From contig NZ_BAMP01000005.1 in assembly GCF_000615975.1 (NCBI RefSeq), positions 1 to 64,000 on the forward strand: a stretch of DNA of 64,000 nt. Direction: 5' to 3'. Source of the stretch: Nitratireductor aquibiodomus NL21 = JCM 21793 (lineage in GTDB: Bacteria; Pseudomonadota; Alphaproteobacteria; Rhizobiales; Rhizobiaceae). Position numbers and translations under genes: made by a program. The notes under the pieces were generated by a model. It was not told the origin of the DNA and did no database searches. It worked only from the letters and a program-made list of their open reading frames with translations. Shown here piece after piece: positions 26,454 to 36,179 of this stretch (positions are counted from its first letter, which is position 1; the number at the start of each line of letters is the position of its first letter).

Positions 26454-27377
26454 TTGCGAGAAAAAAGCGTGTCACAGGGCGACTTGATCAGATTCAGCGA
26501 CATCGGTGCCCGGCTGCGCGCGTATCGTCTCGGCAAGGGGCTTGCTCCCGATGAACTGGCAGAAAAGCTCGGCATCTCGCGTGCCGCGCTTTATCGCGCG
26601 GAAAAAGGCGAAATTCGGAAGATCGAGATGCTCACCAGCATCGCCGATGTGCTGGGCGTTTCGCTGCCAAGCCTGATGGGCGTCGGCGTGGAGTATGTGT
26701 CAAGCGCCATCGCCTTTTTCGAGCGCATGCGGCAACTCGAAGACGACTGCCAGCAGGTGATCGGCCTGTTCAGTCCTGTCTCCTATCTTCTCACCTCGGA
26801 TGCTTATGACGACGCGCTGCAGGAAGTGCTGCGCGAATCCGTGCCGCCGGAAATCGACCCCGAAGGCAGCGCCGGAGAGGTGGTGGATGCACTGATCGAC
26901 ATCCTGCGTGCGCGCAAGAAAGCGTTTCGCCTCCGCCGGCCACTGATCGTGAGCCTGATCGCCTCGTCCGATCTCGAAGGGTTCCTGTTGCACGGTCTGA
27001 TCGGCCGGCATGACCTGCCGCCAGACGTGGTGAACAAACGCCGCCTCCAAGCCCGACGTGAAGCCGAATACATCCTCTCCATGCTGCGCGAACAGCCCAT
27101 CGGCATCCAGATCGGCATCGTGCGCGAGCCCGTCCCGGCTACGAGTTTCCAGATATTCCGCCAACAGGACCGTTCGGTTCTGGCGATCAGCCCGTTCCGG
27201 CTCGGCGAACAGCCGAACATTCGCGTTGGCGTGGCGCTCATCACCTCCGCTCCCGAAGCGATGAAACTGCATGAAGACATCGCCGAAGGTCTCTGGGGCG
27301 ATGCGCTCAAGGGCGATGAAGCGGCGAGCTACCTCGAAACCATGATCGAGAAATACGCCATCCCAGCCGAAGCCTGA
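26454..27377 (+). CDS. XRE-family transcriptional regulator of the TRAP-pyr cluster
   Basis: A 307-aa protein with an N-terminal Cro/CI-type helix-turn-helix (LRAYRLGKGLAPDELAEKLGISRAALYRAEKGEI) and a C-terminal effector-like domain of about 200 residues that I cannot name. TTG at 26454 has AAGGA eight bases upstream and is preferred over a TTG at 26409 without a ribosome site. It is divergent from the TRAP-pyrimidine operon and is probably its regulator. Confidence 0.78.
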   Translation: MREKSVSQGDLIRFSDIGARLRAYRLGKGLAPDELAEKLGISRAALYRAEKGEIRKIEMLTSIADVLGVSLPSLMGVGVEYVSSAIAFFERMRQLEDDCQQVIGLFSPVSYLLTSDAYDDALQEVLRESVPPEIDPEGSAGEVVDALIDILRARKKAFRLRRPLIVSLIASSDLEGFLLHGLIGRHDLPPDVVNKRRLQARREAEYILSMLREQPIGIQIGIVREPVPATSFQIFRQQDRSVLAISPFRLGEQPNIRVGVALITSAPEAMKLHEDIAEGLWGDALKGDEAASYLETMIEKYAIPAEA

Positions 27378-27435
27378 AGCCTCTCTTCCGGTTCCGCGCC
27401 TCCAGTCAACGCACTGTCGTGCAGCCGCAACAAAT

Positions 27436-27452
27436 CTGTCAGTTGCCCGACA
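27436..27452 (+). promoter_or_regulatory. Weak Pho-box-like repeat upstream of the phosphoesterase gene
   Basis: CTGTCA (27436-27441) is followed 11 bases on by CCGACA (27447-27452), a 4-of-6 match to the PhoB half-site. Another CTGTCG lies 23 bases upstream, out of the 11-base register. Much weaker than the site at 28391-28429. Confidence 0.25.
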
Positions 27453-27525
27453 CAGAGCAATGATACCCGCTGCTCATCGGCCACCCGGCCCATGAATCAA
27501 GACCCAACACAAAAGCGGGACAGTC

Positions 27526-28374
27526 ATGCTGAAATTCATCGTCATGAGCGACATCCATCTTTCACCCGAGGGTGTCGCCACAAACGGCCTGGACACGACC
27601 AGGCGCCTTCAGGCGGCAATCGACAGCGCCAACACCAACCATGGCGACGCAGATTTCTGCATCTTTGCCGGCGACCTTGCCGACCGTGGTGAAGTGCCCG
27701 CCTATGAGATCCTTGACCGGTTGATCGACCAGCTCAACATGCCCGTCGTTCTCACGCTCGGCAATCACGATCACCGCGATCGCTTCAAGCAGGTCTTCGG
27801 CACCCTGCACGACGACGAGAACGGCCATATCCAGAAGGCCATCGATGTGAAGGGCTATCGCGTCATCGTCATCGATTCCTCCGAGCCGGAGATTGTCAGC
27901 GGCGTTCTGTGCGAAACGCGCCTTTCATGGCTCGCTGCACGCCTCGAAGAGGCGAAGGACCAGCCCGTCATCATCGTTATGCATCACCATGCAAACGATC
28001 TCCACATGCCCGTGGACCAGATCAAGCTGCAGGAATCAGACCGCTTCCGCGATGTTCTGAAGACGCACCCCGACATTCGTCAGGTTATCGCCGGCCATGT
28101 GCACCGCCAGACAACGGGCCTGTGGCACGGCATCCCGCTGACCACGATTTCGGGCAACCACTACGATGTCAACGCGCACCTGCCAGGCATGCCCGGCCAG
28201 CCGCTGCGGCTCGATGGCCCCGCTCAGTACGCCGTGGTTCTGGCTGACGAGCACAGCACGCTCGTGCATTTCCATGACTACATTCACCGCCACGCGGAAA
28301 TGGCCGACGGCCTGTTCGGCAAACGGCGCAGGCACGCCGACGACGGTGCTGAGCGCGAAAAAGTGGCCGGCTAA
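27526..28374 (+). CDS. Metallophosphoesterase, GpdQ/CpdA-like phosphodiesterase
   Basis: A 282-aa cytosolic binuclear-metal phosphodiesterase of the class III cyclic-nucleotide/glycerophosphodiesterase family. Metal-site order is complete: D-x-H in MSDIHLS (Asp9, His11), AGDLADRGE, GNHDHRD, MHHHAND and AGHVHRQ. Located directly upstream of the Ugp transporter, it most likely splits imported glycerophosphodiesters to glycerol-3-phosphate as GpdQ does. A cyclic-AMP phosphodiesterase role remains possible. Confidence 0.83.
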   Translation: MLKFIVMSDIHLSPEGVATNGLDTTRRLQAAIDSANTNHGDADFCIFAGDLADRGEVPAYEILDRLIDQLNMPVVLTLGNHDHRDRFKQVFGTLHDDENGHIQKAIDVKGYRVIVIDSSEPEIVSGVLCETRLSWLAARLEEAKDQPVIIVMHHHANDLHMPVDQIKLQESDRFRDVLKTHPDIRQVIAGHVHRQTTGLWHGIPLTTISGNHYDVNAHLPGMPGQPLRLDGPAQYAVVLADEHSTLVHFHDYIHRHAEMADGLFGKRRRHADDGAEREKVAG

Positions 28375-28390
28375 AGAAGTCGATCCACAG

Positions 28391-28429
28391 CTTTCAAATA
28401 ACTTTCATTTTGCGGTCACCCGACTGTCA
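28391..28429 (+). promoter_or_regulatory. Pho box: four direct repeats at 11-base spacing upstream of ugpB
   Basis: CTTTCA (28391-28396), CTTTCA (28402-28407), CGGTCA (28413-28418) and CTGTCA (28424-28429) recur with an exact 11-base period, the arrangement bound by PhoB (consensus CTGTCA half-sites). The last repeat ends 73 bases before the ugpB ATG. This strongly predicts induction by phosphate starvation. Confidence 0.75.
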
Positions 28430-28502
28430 AGGCGCACCGATAGCCAAGGCGCGACCGGTGCTGAAGCCGGCGACCGCTCCTTTCCCATCTGAGAGAACCA
28501 AG

Positions 28503-29830
28503 ATGCAGAAAACCCTCATCGCAAGCACATTCGCGCTTCTGGCGCTGACAACGTCAGCCATGGCCGAGAAGGTGAAGTTCGAATACTGGTATGGCCTGAC
28601 AGGCCAGTTGGGCGACCAGGTCCAGGCCACCTGCGACCGTTTCAACGCCTCCCAGGACAAATACGAAATTTCCTGCGTCAGCCAGGGCGACTATGCCACG
28701 GCTCTACAGAACACCATCGCCGCTTTCCGCGCCAAGAAGCATCCGACCATCGTGCAGGGCGTCGAGGTCTCGGCACCTGACCTGATGCTCTCCGGGCAGG
28801 TTTACCCGGCTTACAAGCTGATGGAAGACCACGGCTTTGACATCAATTGGGATTCCTACTTTCCCGGCATCGCAACTATTATGCGGATTCGCAGGGCCGC
28901 CTCTGGTCCATGCCGTTCAATTCCTCGACGGCGATGATGTACTGGAATGTCGACGCCTACAAATCCATCGGCCGCGACGAAGCGCCGAAGACCTGGGAAG
29001 AATATGAGCAGGTTCTCCGCGAGCTCAAGGAAGCCGGCAACGCCTGCCCCGCTGGCTACGCGCCGTCTTCCTGGGTCGATCTCGAACAGTTTTCCATGGT
29101 GCATGGCGAGCCGATCGCCACGAAGAACAATGGCTATGACGGCCTTGACGCCGAAATCGTGTTCAACACCACGCTTCATGCCAAGCACATGAAAGACATC
29201 AAGCGCTGGATCGATGAGGGCCTTCTTCTCATCAAGACACGCGAAACCGGCCTTTCCACGCGTGATGCCTTTGCAGCGGGCGAGTGCGCGCACTACTTCG
29301 GTTCCATCGCAAGCCACCAGGCCGTCACCGAGCAGGTCGGCGAGGGTTTCCTCTGGGACGTTGCCATGTTGCCAGTCTACGAGGGCACGGAGCGCAAGAA
29401 CTCGGTCGTGGGTGGCGCATCGCTCTGGACCCTCTCCGGCAAGACCGACGAACAGTATCGCGGCGCTGCCGAGTATTTCCAATTCCTCGCCAAGCCCGAA
29501 TCCGCAGAGTTCTGGAGCACCGTTACCGGTTACATTCCGGTGACCGATGAAGGCTTCGACTATCTGGTCAAAAAAGGCTTCTACGACGAGCGCCCCTACA
29601 AGGGCCGTGAGAAAGCCATCGAATCGCTCACCTACTCGCCGGTCACCCCGCTGACCCGTGGCATCCGTCTCGGCAATTTCGTGCAGATTCGCGCCGAGTG
29701 GACCTCGCAGATGCAGGCAGTCCTGAGCGGACAGAAGACCCCGCAGGAAGCACTGGACGACGCAGCCAAGCGTTCCAACACGATCCTGCGCAAGTTCGAG
29801 CGTACCTACAACGGCAAGACGCTTCCCTGA
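28503..29830 (+). CDS. ugpB: UgpB-like glycerol-3-phosphate/glycerophosphodiester binding protein, frame broken once
   Basis: A 442-aa periplasmic protein. Signal MQKTLIASTFALLALTTSAMA, then FEYWYGLTGQLGDQV. Later LWSMPFNSSTAMMYWN, ATKNNGYDGLDAEI, VVGGASLWTLSGK, GIRLGNFVQIR and TPQEALDDAAKRSNTILRKFE closely follow E. coli UgpB as I know it. The break at about 28872-28875 is repaired by one A (GIA continuing as NYYADSQGRLW). Preceded by a four-repeat Pho box and followed by ugpA. Confidence 0.88.
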
Positions 29831-29925
29831 GGCAGGCCAGAAACAGCGCGCCGCGGCTCATCCAGGCCGTGGCGCGTTCCATTTGAGCCCGACCTCCAGC
29901 GACCTTCGCAACCCCCGGAACGTCC

Positions 29926-30810
29926 ATGCAAAAGCGCGCTTATTTCAAAGCCAACTGGCTGGCCTATCTCTTCATCGCCCCCCAGTTGTTGATCATCTTC
30001 GTGTTCTTCTACTGGCCGGCATCCCAGGCCATGTATTGGGCTTTCACCCTTGAACAACCCTTCGGCGGCGGCAATCAGTGGGTCGGGCTCGACAACTTCA
30101 AGGCGGTTTTCTCCGACGAGACCTACTGGGCCTCGATCTGGCGCAGCATCGTCTTTGCCGTGCTTTCGACCGGGCTTGCCATGTCTCTGGCGCTGGTGCT
30201 GGCGCTCTTTGCCGACCGGCAGTTACGCGGTTATCGCTTCTTTCGCGTCGGCATGATCTGGCCCTATGCCATCGCGGCACCAGCCGCCGCGCTCGCGTTC
30301 CGCTTTCTTTTTAATCCGCAGTCGGGCGTCTTCGCCTATCTGAACACGCTTTCCCCCGGCCTCTGGAACCCGGCGCTTTCCGGCGTCGATGCCATGACCG
30401 CGATCATCATCACTCAGGCGTGGAAACAGGTCTCCTATTCCTTCATCTTCTTTCTCGCCGGCCTCCAGTCCATTCCGCGCTCGCTGATCGAGGCAGGCTC
30501 CATGGACGGCGCGCGCGTGATGCGCCGCATGGTCGATCTGCAGCTTCCGCTGCTCGCGCCGACCATCTTCTTCCTGCTGGTCATCAACATGACGGATTCC
30601 TTCACGGACTCCTTCGGCATCATCGACATTCTGACCGAAGGCGGTCCGGCCCGCGCCACCGAGCTCATGGTCTACAAGATCTATGTGGATGGCTTTCAGG
30701 GGCTCGATTATTCCGGTGCCGCTGCGCAATCACTGGTTCTCATGGCACTCGTCATCCTCATGACCTTCTTCCAGTTTCGCTTCATCGAACGCCGCGTGCA
30801 CTACACCTGA
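29926..30810 (+). CDS. ugpA: UgpA-like ABC permease
   Basis: A 294-aa inner-membrane subunit with six hydrophobic segments. The EAA loop LIEAGSMDGARVMRRMVDLQLPLLAP lies before the last segments, and the N-terminus AYLFIAPQLLIIFVFFYWPA is typical. It starts 95 bases after ugpB and is followed 10 bases later by ugpE. Confidence 0.9.
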   Translation: MQKRAYFKANWLAYLFIAPQLLIIFVFFYWPASQAMYWAFTLEQPFGGGNQWVGLDNFKAVFSDETYWASIWRSIVFAVLSTGLAMSLALVLALFADRQLRGYRFFRVGMIWPYAIAAPAAALAFRFLFNPQSGVFAYLNTLSPGLWNPALSGVDAMTAIIITQAWKQVSYSFIFFLAGLQSIPRSLIEAGSMDGARVMRRMVDLQLPLLAPTIFFLLVINMTDSFTDSFGIIDILTEGGPARATELMVYKIYVDGFQGLDYSGAAAQSLVLMALVILMTFFQFRFIERRVHYT

Positions 30811-30820
30811 GGAGCCAGCC

Positions 30821-31738
30821 ATGATCGAACGCACCCCACTCCTCAACATTGTCACCCACGCGATCCTGATCCTCGGCGCGCTTCTGCTTGTCGTGCCGAT
30901 CTGGATGGCCTTTGTCGCCGCTACGCTGACGGTCGCCGAGGTCAACTCGCCGGACGTGCATTACCTGCCTGGCGGCGAATTGTGGACCAACCTCACCGCC
31001 GCATGGACCCGTGCCGAATTCGGCGTGAAGTTCATGAATTCCATGATCGTCGCCATCGCCGTCGTGATCGGCAAGGTGATCATCTCGGCCATCAGCGCCT
31101 TCTCCATCGTGTTCTTCAACTACCGCCTGCGCATGGTGTTTTTCTGGGTGATCTTCATCACCCTTATGCTGCCGCTGGAAGTGCGCATCGTGCCCACCTA
31201 CTCGGTGGCTGCCAACGCGCTTTACCCGTTCCAGACCATTCTCGATGCAACGGGCATAAGCTGGCTCATCGCGCAAATCTCCGGCGTCGAGCTCTCGCTC
31301 GAATGGAACATGCTGAACTCCTATACCGGCCTGATCCTGCCACTGGTGGCCACGGCCACCGGCACATTCCTCTACCGCCAGTTCTTCCTCACCATTCCCG
31401 ACGAACTGGTGGAGGCGGCCAAGATGGACGGCTCCGGCCCCTTCCGCTTCTTCATCGAAGTGCTTCTGCCGCTGTCGCGCACCAATATCGCAGCCCTTGC
31501 CACCATCATGTTCGTCTATGCGTGGAACCAGTATCTCTGGCCACTGCTCATCATCACCGACCGGGCCAACTACTCCACTGTGGTGATGGAGTTGCGCCGT
31601 CTCATCCCCGGCCCTGACGCCATTGCCGACTGGAACGTCGCCATGGCCGGCACACTCATCGTCATGCTGCCGCCGCTGCTCGTCGTTGTCCTGATGCAAC
31701 GCTGGTTCGTGCGCGGCCTCATCAGCACCGAAAAATAA
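30821..31738 (+). CDS. ugpE: UgpE-like ABC permease
   Basis: A 305-aa inner-membrane subunit. Features typical of UgpE: an N-terminal membrane helix, [18 protein letters not shown], the [10 protein letters not shown] segment, the EAA loop [24 protein letters not shown] and the C-terminal [19 protein letters not shown] six bases upstream supports ATG 30821. The antisense frame across it (30782-31699) is a His/Asp-rich shadow. Confidence 0.9.
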   Translation: MIERTPLLNIVTHAILILGALLLVVPIWMAFVAATLTVAEVNSPDVHYLPGGELWTNLTAAWTRAEFGVKFMNSMIVAIAVVIGKVIISAISAFSIVFFNYRLRMVFFWVIFITLMLPLEVRIVPTYSVAANALYPFQTILDATGISWLIAQISGVELSLEWNMLNSYTGLILPLVATATGTFLYRQFFLTIPDELVEAAKMDGSGPFRFFIEVLLPLSRTNIAALATIMFVYAWNQYLWPLLIITDRANYSTVVMELRRLIPGPDAIADWNVAMAGTLIVMLPPLLVVVLMQRWFVRGLISTEK

Positions 31739-31758
31739 GTTTAGGAAAGGCTGTCGTC

Positions 31759-32906
31759 ATGGCCGATATCAACATTCGCAAAGTCGAGAAATTTTACGGG
31801 AAAAACCAGGTCGTCCACGGTGTCGACCTCGATATCCATAATGGCGAGTTCATCGTCATTCTCGGCCCTTCGGGCTGCGGCAAGTCCACGCTTCTGCGCA
31901 TGATCGCGGGGCTTGAGGAAATCAGCGCTGGCGAGATCGCCATCGAGAACACGGTTGTGAACCGGCTCGAACCGCGCGAGCGCGGCTGCGCCATGGTGTT
32001 CCAGAACTACGCGCTCTACCCGCACATGACCGTGGCGCAGAACATCGGCTATGCGCTGAAGGTTGGCGGCATGCGAAAGGCCGAACGGATGCAGAAGGTG
32101 GAAGCCACAGCAAAGAGCCTCGGCCTCGACCAGCTTCTCGACCGCAAGCCGGCACAGCTTTCGGGCGGTCAGCGCCAGCGCGTCGCCATGGGCCGCGCCA
32201 TCGTGCGCGAGCCAAAGTGTTCCTGTTCGACGAGCCGCTCTCCAACCTCGACGCCAAGCTGCGTGTACAGATGCGTCTTGAAATCCGCCGCCTTCACCGC
32301 GCGCTCAAGGCAACTTCCGTCTTCGTGACACACGATCAGGTGGAAGCCATGTCGCTCGCCGACCGTCTTGTGGTGATGAACGGGGGCCGGATCGAGCAGG
32401 TCGGCACGCCGGAAGACGTCTATCATGCGCCTGCAAGCGTCTATGTCGGCGGTTTCATCGGCTCGCCTGCCATGAACTTCCTGCCCTGCGGCGTGTCCGA
32501 ATGCGGCACCTTCGCCGTGATCGACAACACCAGTTTCCGCCTGCCCGTGAACCCGGATATCGGCAAGGGCATCGCGGGCCAGTCGGTGATCGTCGGGCTA
32601 CGGCCGGAAGACCTGAAGATCGCACCCGAAGCCAACGATCCGAACCTTCTGACCGTCGCTTTCGACTTCTCCGAAGAACAGGGCAGCGGCCGGCTGATGC
32701 ACGGGCGCCTCGCCGGGCGCGATTTCGTGCTGCACTCCGCAGGGCGCAAGCACCCGGCGCCGGGCACACCCTGCCAGCTCGCCATCAACGCCGAGAGCGT
32801 GCACCTGTTCGATCCAGTCACCGAAAAACGCATCGTGGCGGAAACCACCCCACCCGCCAGAACCGCCACTTCCAGTCAGACCAGTTTTGCCGGAGCCGTT
32901 CAATGA
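31759..32906 (+). CDS. ugpC: UgpC-like ABC ATP-binding subunit, frame broken once
   Basis: A 382-aa ATPase: Walker A GPSGCGKS, signature LSGGQRQR, Walker [16 protein letters not shown] and a C-terminal TOBE region ([11 protein letters not shown]). The break sits just before Walker B at 32214-32217: CCAAAGTG needs one more A so that REPK continues as [12 protein letters not shown]. The stop overlaps the EEP gene start as ATGA. Confidence 0.88.
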
Positions 32907-33760
32907 AGCTCGTCAGCTACAACATCCAGTACTCCAAGGGGAAGGACGAACGGTTCGACCTCGACCGCATCGTCTCGGAGATCAAGGGCGCAGACCTGAT
33001 CGCCCTGCAGGAAGTGGAAACCCATTTCCCGCGCACCGGCCTCGTGCATCAGGCGCGCGAGATCGGCGCGCGCTTGCCGGATTATCACTGGGTCTATGGA
33101 CCGGGCATCGACATCGACGCCTCCATCGTGGGCGATGACGGCACGGTCACGCATCGTCGCCGGCAGGTCGGCAACATGGTGCTGTCGCGCTGGCCGATCC
33201 TCTCATCCATGAACCATCTTCTGCCGAAGATGGCTTTGGTGAACCAGTATCACCAGCAACGCGCGCTCATCGAAACCGTGATCGCGACGGACGCAGGTGC
33301 GCTGCGTTTCTGCTCGGTCCATTTCGACCATATCGGCCCGCAGACGCGACTGCCACAGGTGCATCAGGCGATGGACCTTCTCCTCAACGCGTCGCATCGT
33401 GGTTCGGCATGGGGCGGAAACATCGCCGGCGACTGGTATGAAATCCCGCCGCCGCCCGTGCCCGGCCGCACAATCGTGATGGGCGACTTCAACTTCACGC
33501 CCGACAGCGAGGAATACGCGTTGCTGATTGGCGACCGCGTGGAGAAGCATGGCCGCCTCGTGCAGGACGGCGGTTTCACCGACGCATGGGTGGCTGCAGG
33601 CAATGACGAGGACGAAGGCGTGAGCTTCATCGGCTCGGGCGAGCGCATCGACCATTGCGTGGTTAGCAGCAACATGGCCGGCAGCGTGAAACGTGCATGG
33701 ATCGACATGGATGCGCAGGGCTCGGACCATCAGCCGCTATGGGTTGAGATCGAACTCTAG
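32903..33760 (+). CDS. Endonuclease/exonuclease/phosphatase (EEP) family hydrolase
   Basis: A 285-aa Mg-dependent phosphatase/phosphodiesterase fold without signal peptide. Catalytic blocks: VSYNIQYSKG, IALQEVET, CSVHFDHIGP, MGDFNFTPDSEE and GSDHQPLWVE. Coupled to ugpC by an ATGA overlap, so it belongs to the glycerophosphodiester operon, where it may open a further phosphodiester or phosphoinositide-type substrate. The exact substrate is unknown. Confidence 0.83.
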   Translation: MKLVSYNIQYSKGKDERFDLDRIVSEIKGADLIALQEVETHFPRTGLVHQAREIGARLPDYHWVYGPGIDIDASIVGDDGTVTHRRRQVGNMVLSRWPILSSMNHLLPKMALVNQYHQQRALIETVIATDAGALRFCSVHFDHIGPQTRLPQVHQAMDLLLNASHRGSAWGGNIAGDWYEIPPPPVPGRTIVMGDFNFTPDSEEYALLIGDRVEKHGRLVQDGGFTDAWVAAGNDEDEGVSFIGSGERIDHCVVSSNMAGSVKRAWIDMDAQGSDHQPLWVEIEL

Positions 33761-33773
33761 TTTTTACTGCGGG

Positions 33774-33792
33774 TGCCGGCCTCAGGCCGGCA
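33774..33792. terminator. Hairpin between convergent operons
   Basis: TGCCGGCC (33774-33781) pairs with GGCCGGCA (33785-33792) around TCA. It overlaps the stop of the peptide-ABC ATPase gene and lies 14 bases past the EEP stop. No U-tract follows on either strand. Confidence 0.35.
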
Positions 33793-34528
33793 TTCGCGGC
33801 ACGCTCGCCAGAAGTTTCTGCGTGTAGGGATGCGCGGGGTTTGCAAGAATGTCGGCGGTCCTGCCGCTTTCGACGACCTTCCCCTTTTCCAGAATGACGA
33901 TCTCCTCGCAAAGCGCCGCGACAACGGCCAGATCGTGCGAGACAAGCAGGATCGTCATCTCTTCCGACAGCGCCTTGAGAAGATCGACAATACGGGCCCG
34001 CGTCGACAGGTCGAGCGCGCTCACCGCCTCGTCCGCCAGAATGAGTTGCGGCCGCGCGACGATGGCGCGCGCAATGGCAATGCGCTGGCGTTGACCGCCG
34101 GAGAATTCATGCGGATAGCGGTCGATGGCGTCCACCGGCAGGCCGACATCGTGGATCGCCTTTTCAACCGCCTCCTGATGAGACCCGGGAATGCGCAGCG
34201 CCCGCAACGGCTCGGCGATGATCGACTGCACCTTCTGGCGCGGGTCGAGCGAGGAATAGGGATCCTGAAAGACAGCCTGAACCGCCCTGCGGTAATCGCG
34301 CATGAAGGCGCGGTCGCCGGGGTTGAGTTCGGCGTCGCCGAATTGAATTCGCCCGCCGGTCGGACGTGCCAGACCGAGCAGAAGCTTCAGGATCGTGGAT
34401 TTGCCGGAGCCGGACTCCCCCACCAGCCCAACATTCACGCCGGAGCGCAGGTTGAACGAGACATCGTGCAGAACCTGCTGTTTGCGTGAGTAGCCAAAGG
34501 CCACATTGTCGAGTGAAATCAGGCTCAT
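33782..34528 (-). CDS. Peptide-type ABC importer ATP-binding subunit (DppF/OppF type)
   Basis: A 248-aa ATPase with Walker A GESGSGKST, signature FSGGQRQRI, Walker B LILADEAVSALD and the switch His in LLVSHDLAVV. Short for OppF because it ends soon after the nucleotide domain (PYTQKLLASVP). It overlaps the partner ATPase by ATGA and is the last gene of the operon. Confidence 0.88.
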   Translation of the reverse strand: MSLISLDNVAFGYSRKQQVLHDVSFNLRSGVNVGLVGESGSGKSTILKLLLGLARPTGGRIQFGDAELNPGDRAFMRDYRRAVQAVFQDPYSSLDPRQKVQSIIAEPLRALRIPGSHQEAVEKAIHDVGLPVDAIDRYPHEFSGGQRQRIAIARAIVARPQLILADEAVSALDLSTRARIVDLLKALSEEMTILLVSHDLAVVAALCEEIVILEKGKVVESGRTADILANPAHPYTQKLLASVPRMPA

Positions 34529-35331
34529 CTTGCAGGCCCCAGCGCCTTGTCGAACGCGGTGGCCGCATCGACCAGAGAACGCGTGTATTCGTGTTTCGGT
34601 TCATCGAACACCGCGTGAACCTGCCCGCGCTCGATCACCTCGCCACGGCGCAACACGACAACGTTTTCCGTCACGCGCGCCACCACCGGAAGATCGTGGC
34701 TGATGAAGAGAAGCGCCATGTCGTCCTCGCGAACGAGACCCGAGAGAAGATCGAGGATTTCCACCTGCGTGGTGACGTCGAGCGCCGTGGTGGGTTCGTC
34801 CGCGATCAGCAGTTTCGGACGGCAGGCGAGCGCCATGGCAATGGCCACGCGCTGCCGCTGCCCACCGGAAATCTCGTAAGGGTAGGATTTTACGATCCGG
34901 TCGATGTCCGGCAATGAAACACGTTCGAGAAGCGAATGCACCTCGCGTGCGACGGCTGCGCGATCAACCGTTTCGCCGGCGCGGCGATGCCTGCGGACAA
35001 CCGGCTCGGCAACCTGCTTCCCCACCTTCATCAAGGGGTTGAGCGCGGTAAGCGGCTCCTGAAACACGGTGGCCGCCGTCGCACCACGCAGGGCGATCAT
35101 CGCGCTTTCGGATGCTCCCACGACCTCGTGACCATCGAGTTTGATGGAGCCTTGAACCCGGAACCCACGCGGCAGAAGGCCAATGGTGGCAAGTGCGGTG
35201 AGCGATTTGCCGGAGCCGGATTCGCCGATCAGGCCGAGCCGTTCACCCGGCGCGATGGAAAAGGAGACATCGGAAACCAGTGTCTGACCGCCAGTGCTCA
35301 GCGTCAGGCCGCGAATATCGAGAAGGCTCAT
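34525..35331 (-). CDS. Peptide-type ABC importer ATP-binding subunit (DppD/OppD type)
   Basis: A 268-aa ATPase with Walker A GESGSGKSL, signature ISGGQRQRV, Walker B LLIADEPTTALD and a C-terminal EYTRSLVDAA. ATG 35331 (MSLLDIRG) is chosen; the longer frame only extends into the permease gene. It overlaps the upstream permease by ATGA. Confidence 0.88.
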   Translation of the reverse strand: MSLLDIRGLTLSTGGQTLVSDVSFSIAPGERLGLIGESGSGKSLTALATIGLLPRGFRVQGSIKLDGHEVVGASESAMIALRGATAATVFQEPLTALNPLMKVGKQVAEPVVRRHRRAGETVDRAAVAREVHSLLERVSLPDIDRIVKSYPYEISGGQRQRVAIAMALACRPKLLIADEPTTALDVTTQVEILDLLSGLVREDDMALLFISHDLPVVARVTENVVVLRRGEVIERGQVHAVFDEPKHEYTRSLVDAATAFDKALGPAR

Positions 35332-36179
35332 TGCCGGCCCCTCCGGGTCGGGTCGCCCGCGTCGCGCAGGCCATCGGCCAGAAGGTTCATGCCAATCACC
35401 AGCGTGACAAGCGCGATGCCCGGCGCGATTGCGCCGAAGGGCGCGGTGTAGACGGTGCCTTGCGCCTCCTGAAGGAGACGTCCCCACGAGGCGTTGGGCG
35501 GCGGTGCGCCGAGACCGAGATAGGAGAGCGAAGCCTCCGCAATGACGGCGAGGCCGAACTGCAATGCGAAATTCACCGCCAGCATGGGCCAGATGTTGGG
35601 CAGGAGATGGCGGAAGACGATGCTTGGCCAGGAGGCCCCGGCCGTGCGCGCCGCGGTGATGTAATCCATCGACAGGATGCGCTTGGCGAGAATGCGGGTC
35701 AGCCGCGCGACGATGGCCGAGATGGCGATGCCCAGCGCCAGCGTGGCGGAAAACAGGCTCGCGCTCTCGGTTGCCGCGACCACCAGCATGGCCAGAAGCA
35801 GCGTCGGGAAGGCGATCAGAATGTCGAAGGCGGCAGCCAGAATGTCATCCAGATAACGCGTGGCAAAAGCCGACAGAACGCCAAGCGTCACACCGATCGT
35901 GGCCGCGATGGCCACCGCACCGAAACCGACGATCAGAGCGATGCGCGAGCCGATCATGATCTGCGTGAAGAGATCGCGGCCAAGACGATCCGTGCCGGCC
36001 CAGTGGGCAAGCGACGGCGCTTCAAGCCGCCCGCCGGACATGCCCGTGGGGTCGTAGGGCGTCCACATCAGTGTCAGCAGCGCGACCGCCACATGAAGTC
36101 CGACGAGAACCAGCCCGACAGTAAGCGTGAGGGAACCGCGCCTGTTCGGCATTGTCGCCGTTTCCACCTGCCCACTCAT
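35328..36179 (-). CDS. Peptide-type ABC importer permease (DppC type)
   Basis: A 283-aa inner-membrane subunit. N-terminal helix (GLVLVGLHVAVALLTLMWTPYDP), then HWAGTDRLGRDLFTQIMIGSRIALIVG, the classic DppC signature, and the EAA-like AARTAGASWPSIVFRHLLPN. It overlaps the neighbouring permease by ATGA. Confidence 0.9.
   Translation of the reverse strand: MSGQVETATMPNRRGSLTLTVGLVLVGLHVAVALLTLMWTPYDPTGMSGGRLEAPSLAHWAGTDRLGRDLFTQIMIGSRIALIVGFGAVAIAATIGVTLGVLSAFATRYLDDILAAAFDILIAFPTLLLAMLVVAATESASLFSATLALGIAISAIVARLTRILAKRILSMDYITAARTAGASWPSIVFRHLLPNIWPMLAVNFALQFGLAVIAEASLSYLGLGAPPPNASWGRLLQEAQGTVYTAPFGAIAPGIALVTLVIGMNLLADGLRDAGDPTRRGRQ

Noticed and set aside
30782-31699. A 305-codon open frame antisense to ugpE
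   Set aside because: Highly His/Asp/Gly-rich shadow of a hydrophobic membrane-protein gene; ugpE is complete and has a good ribosome site.
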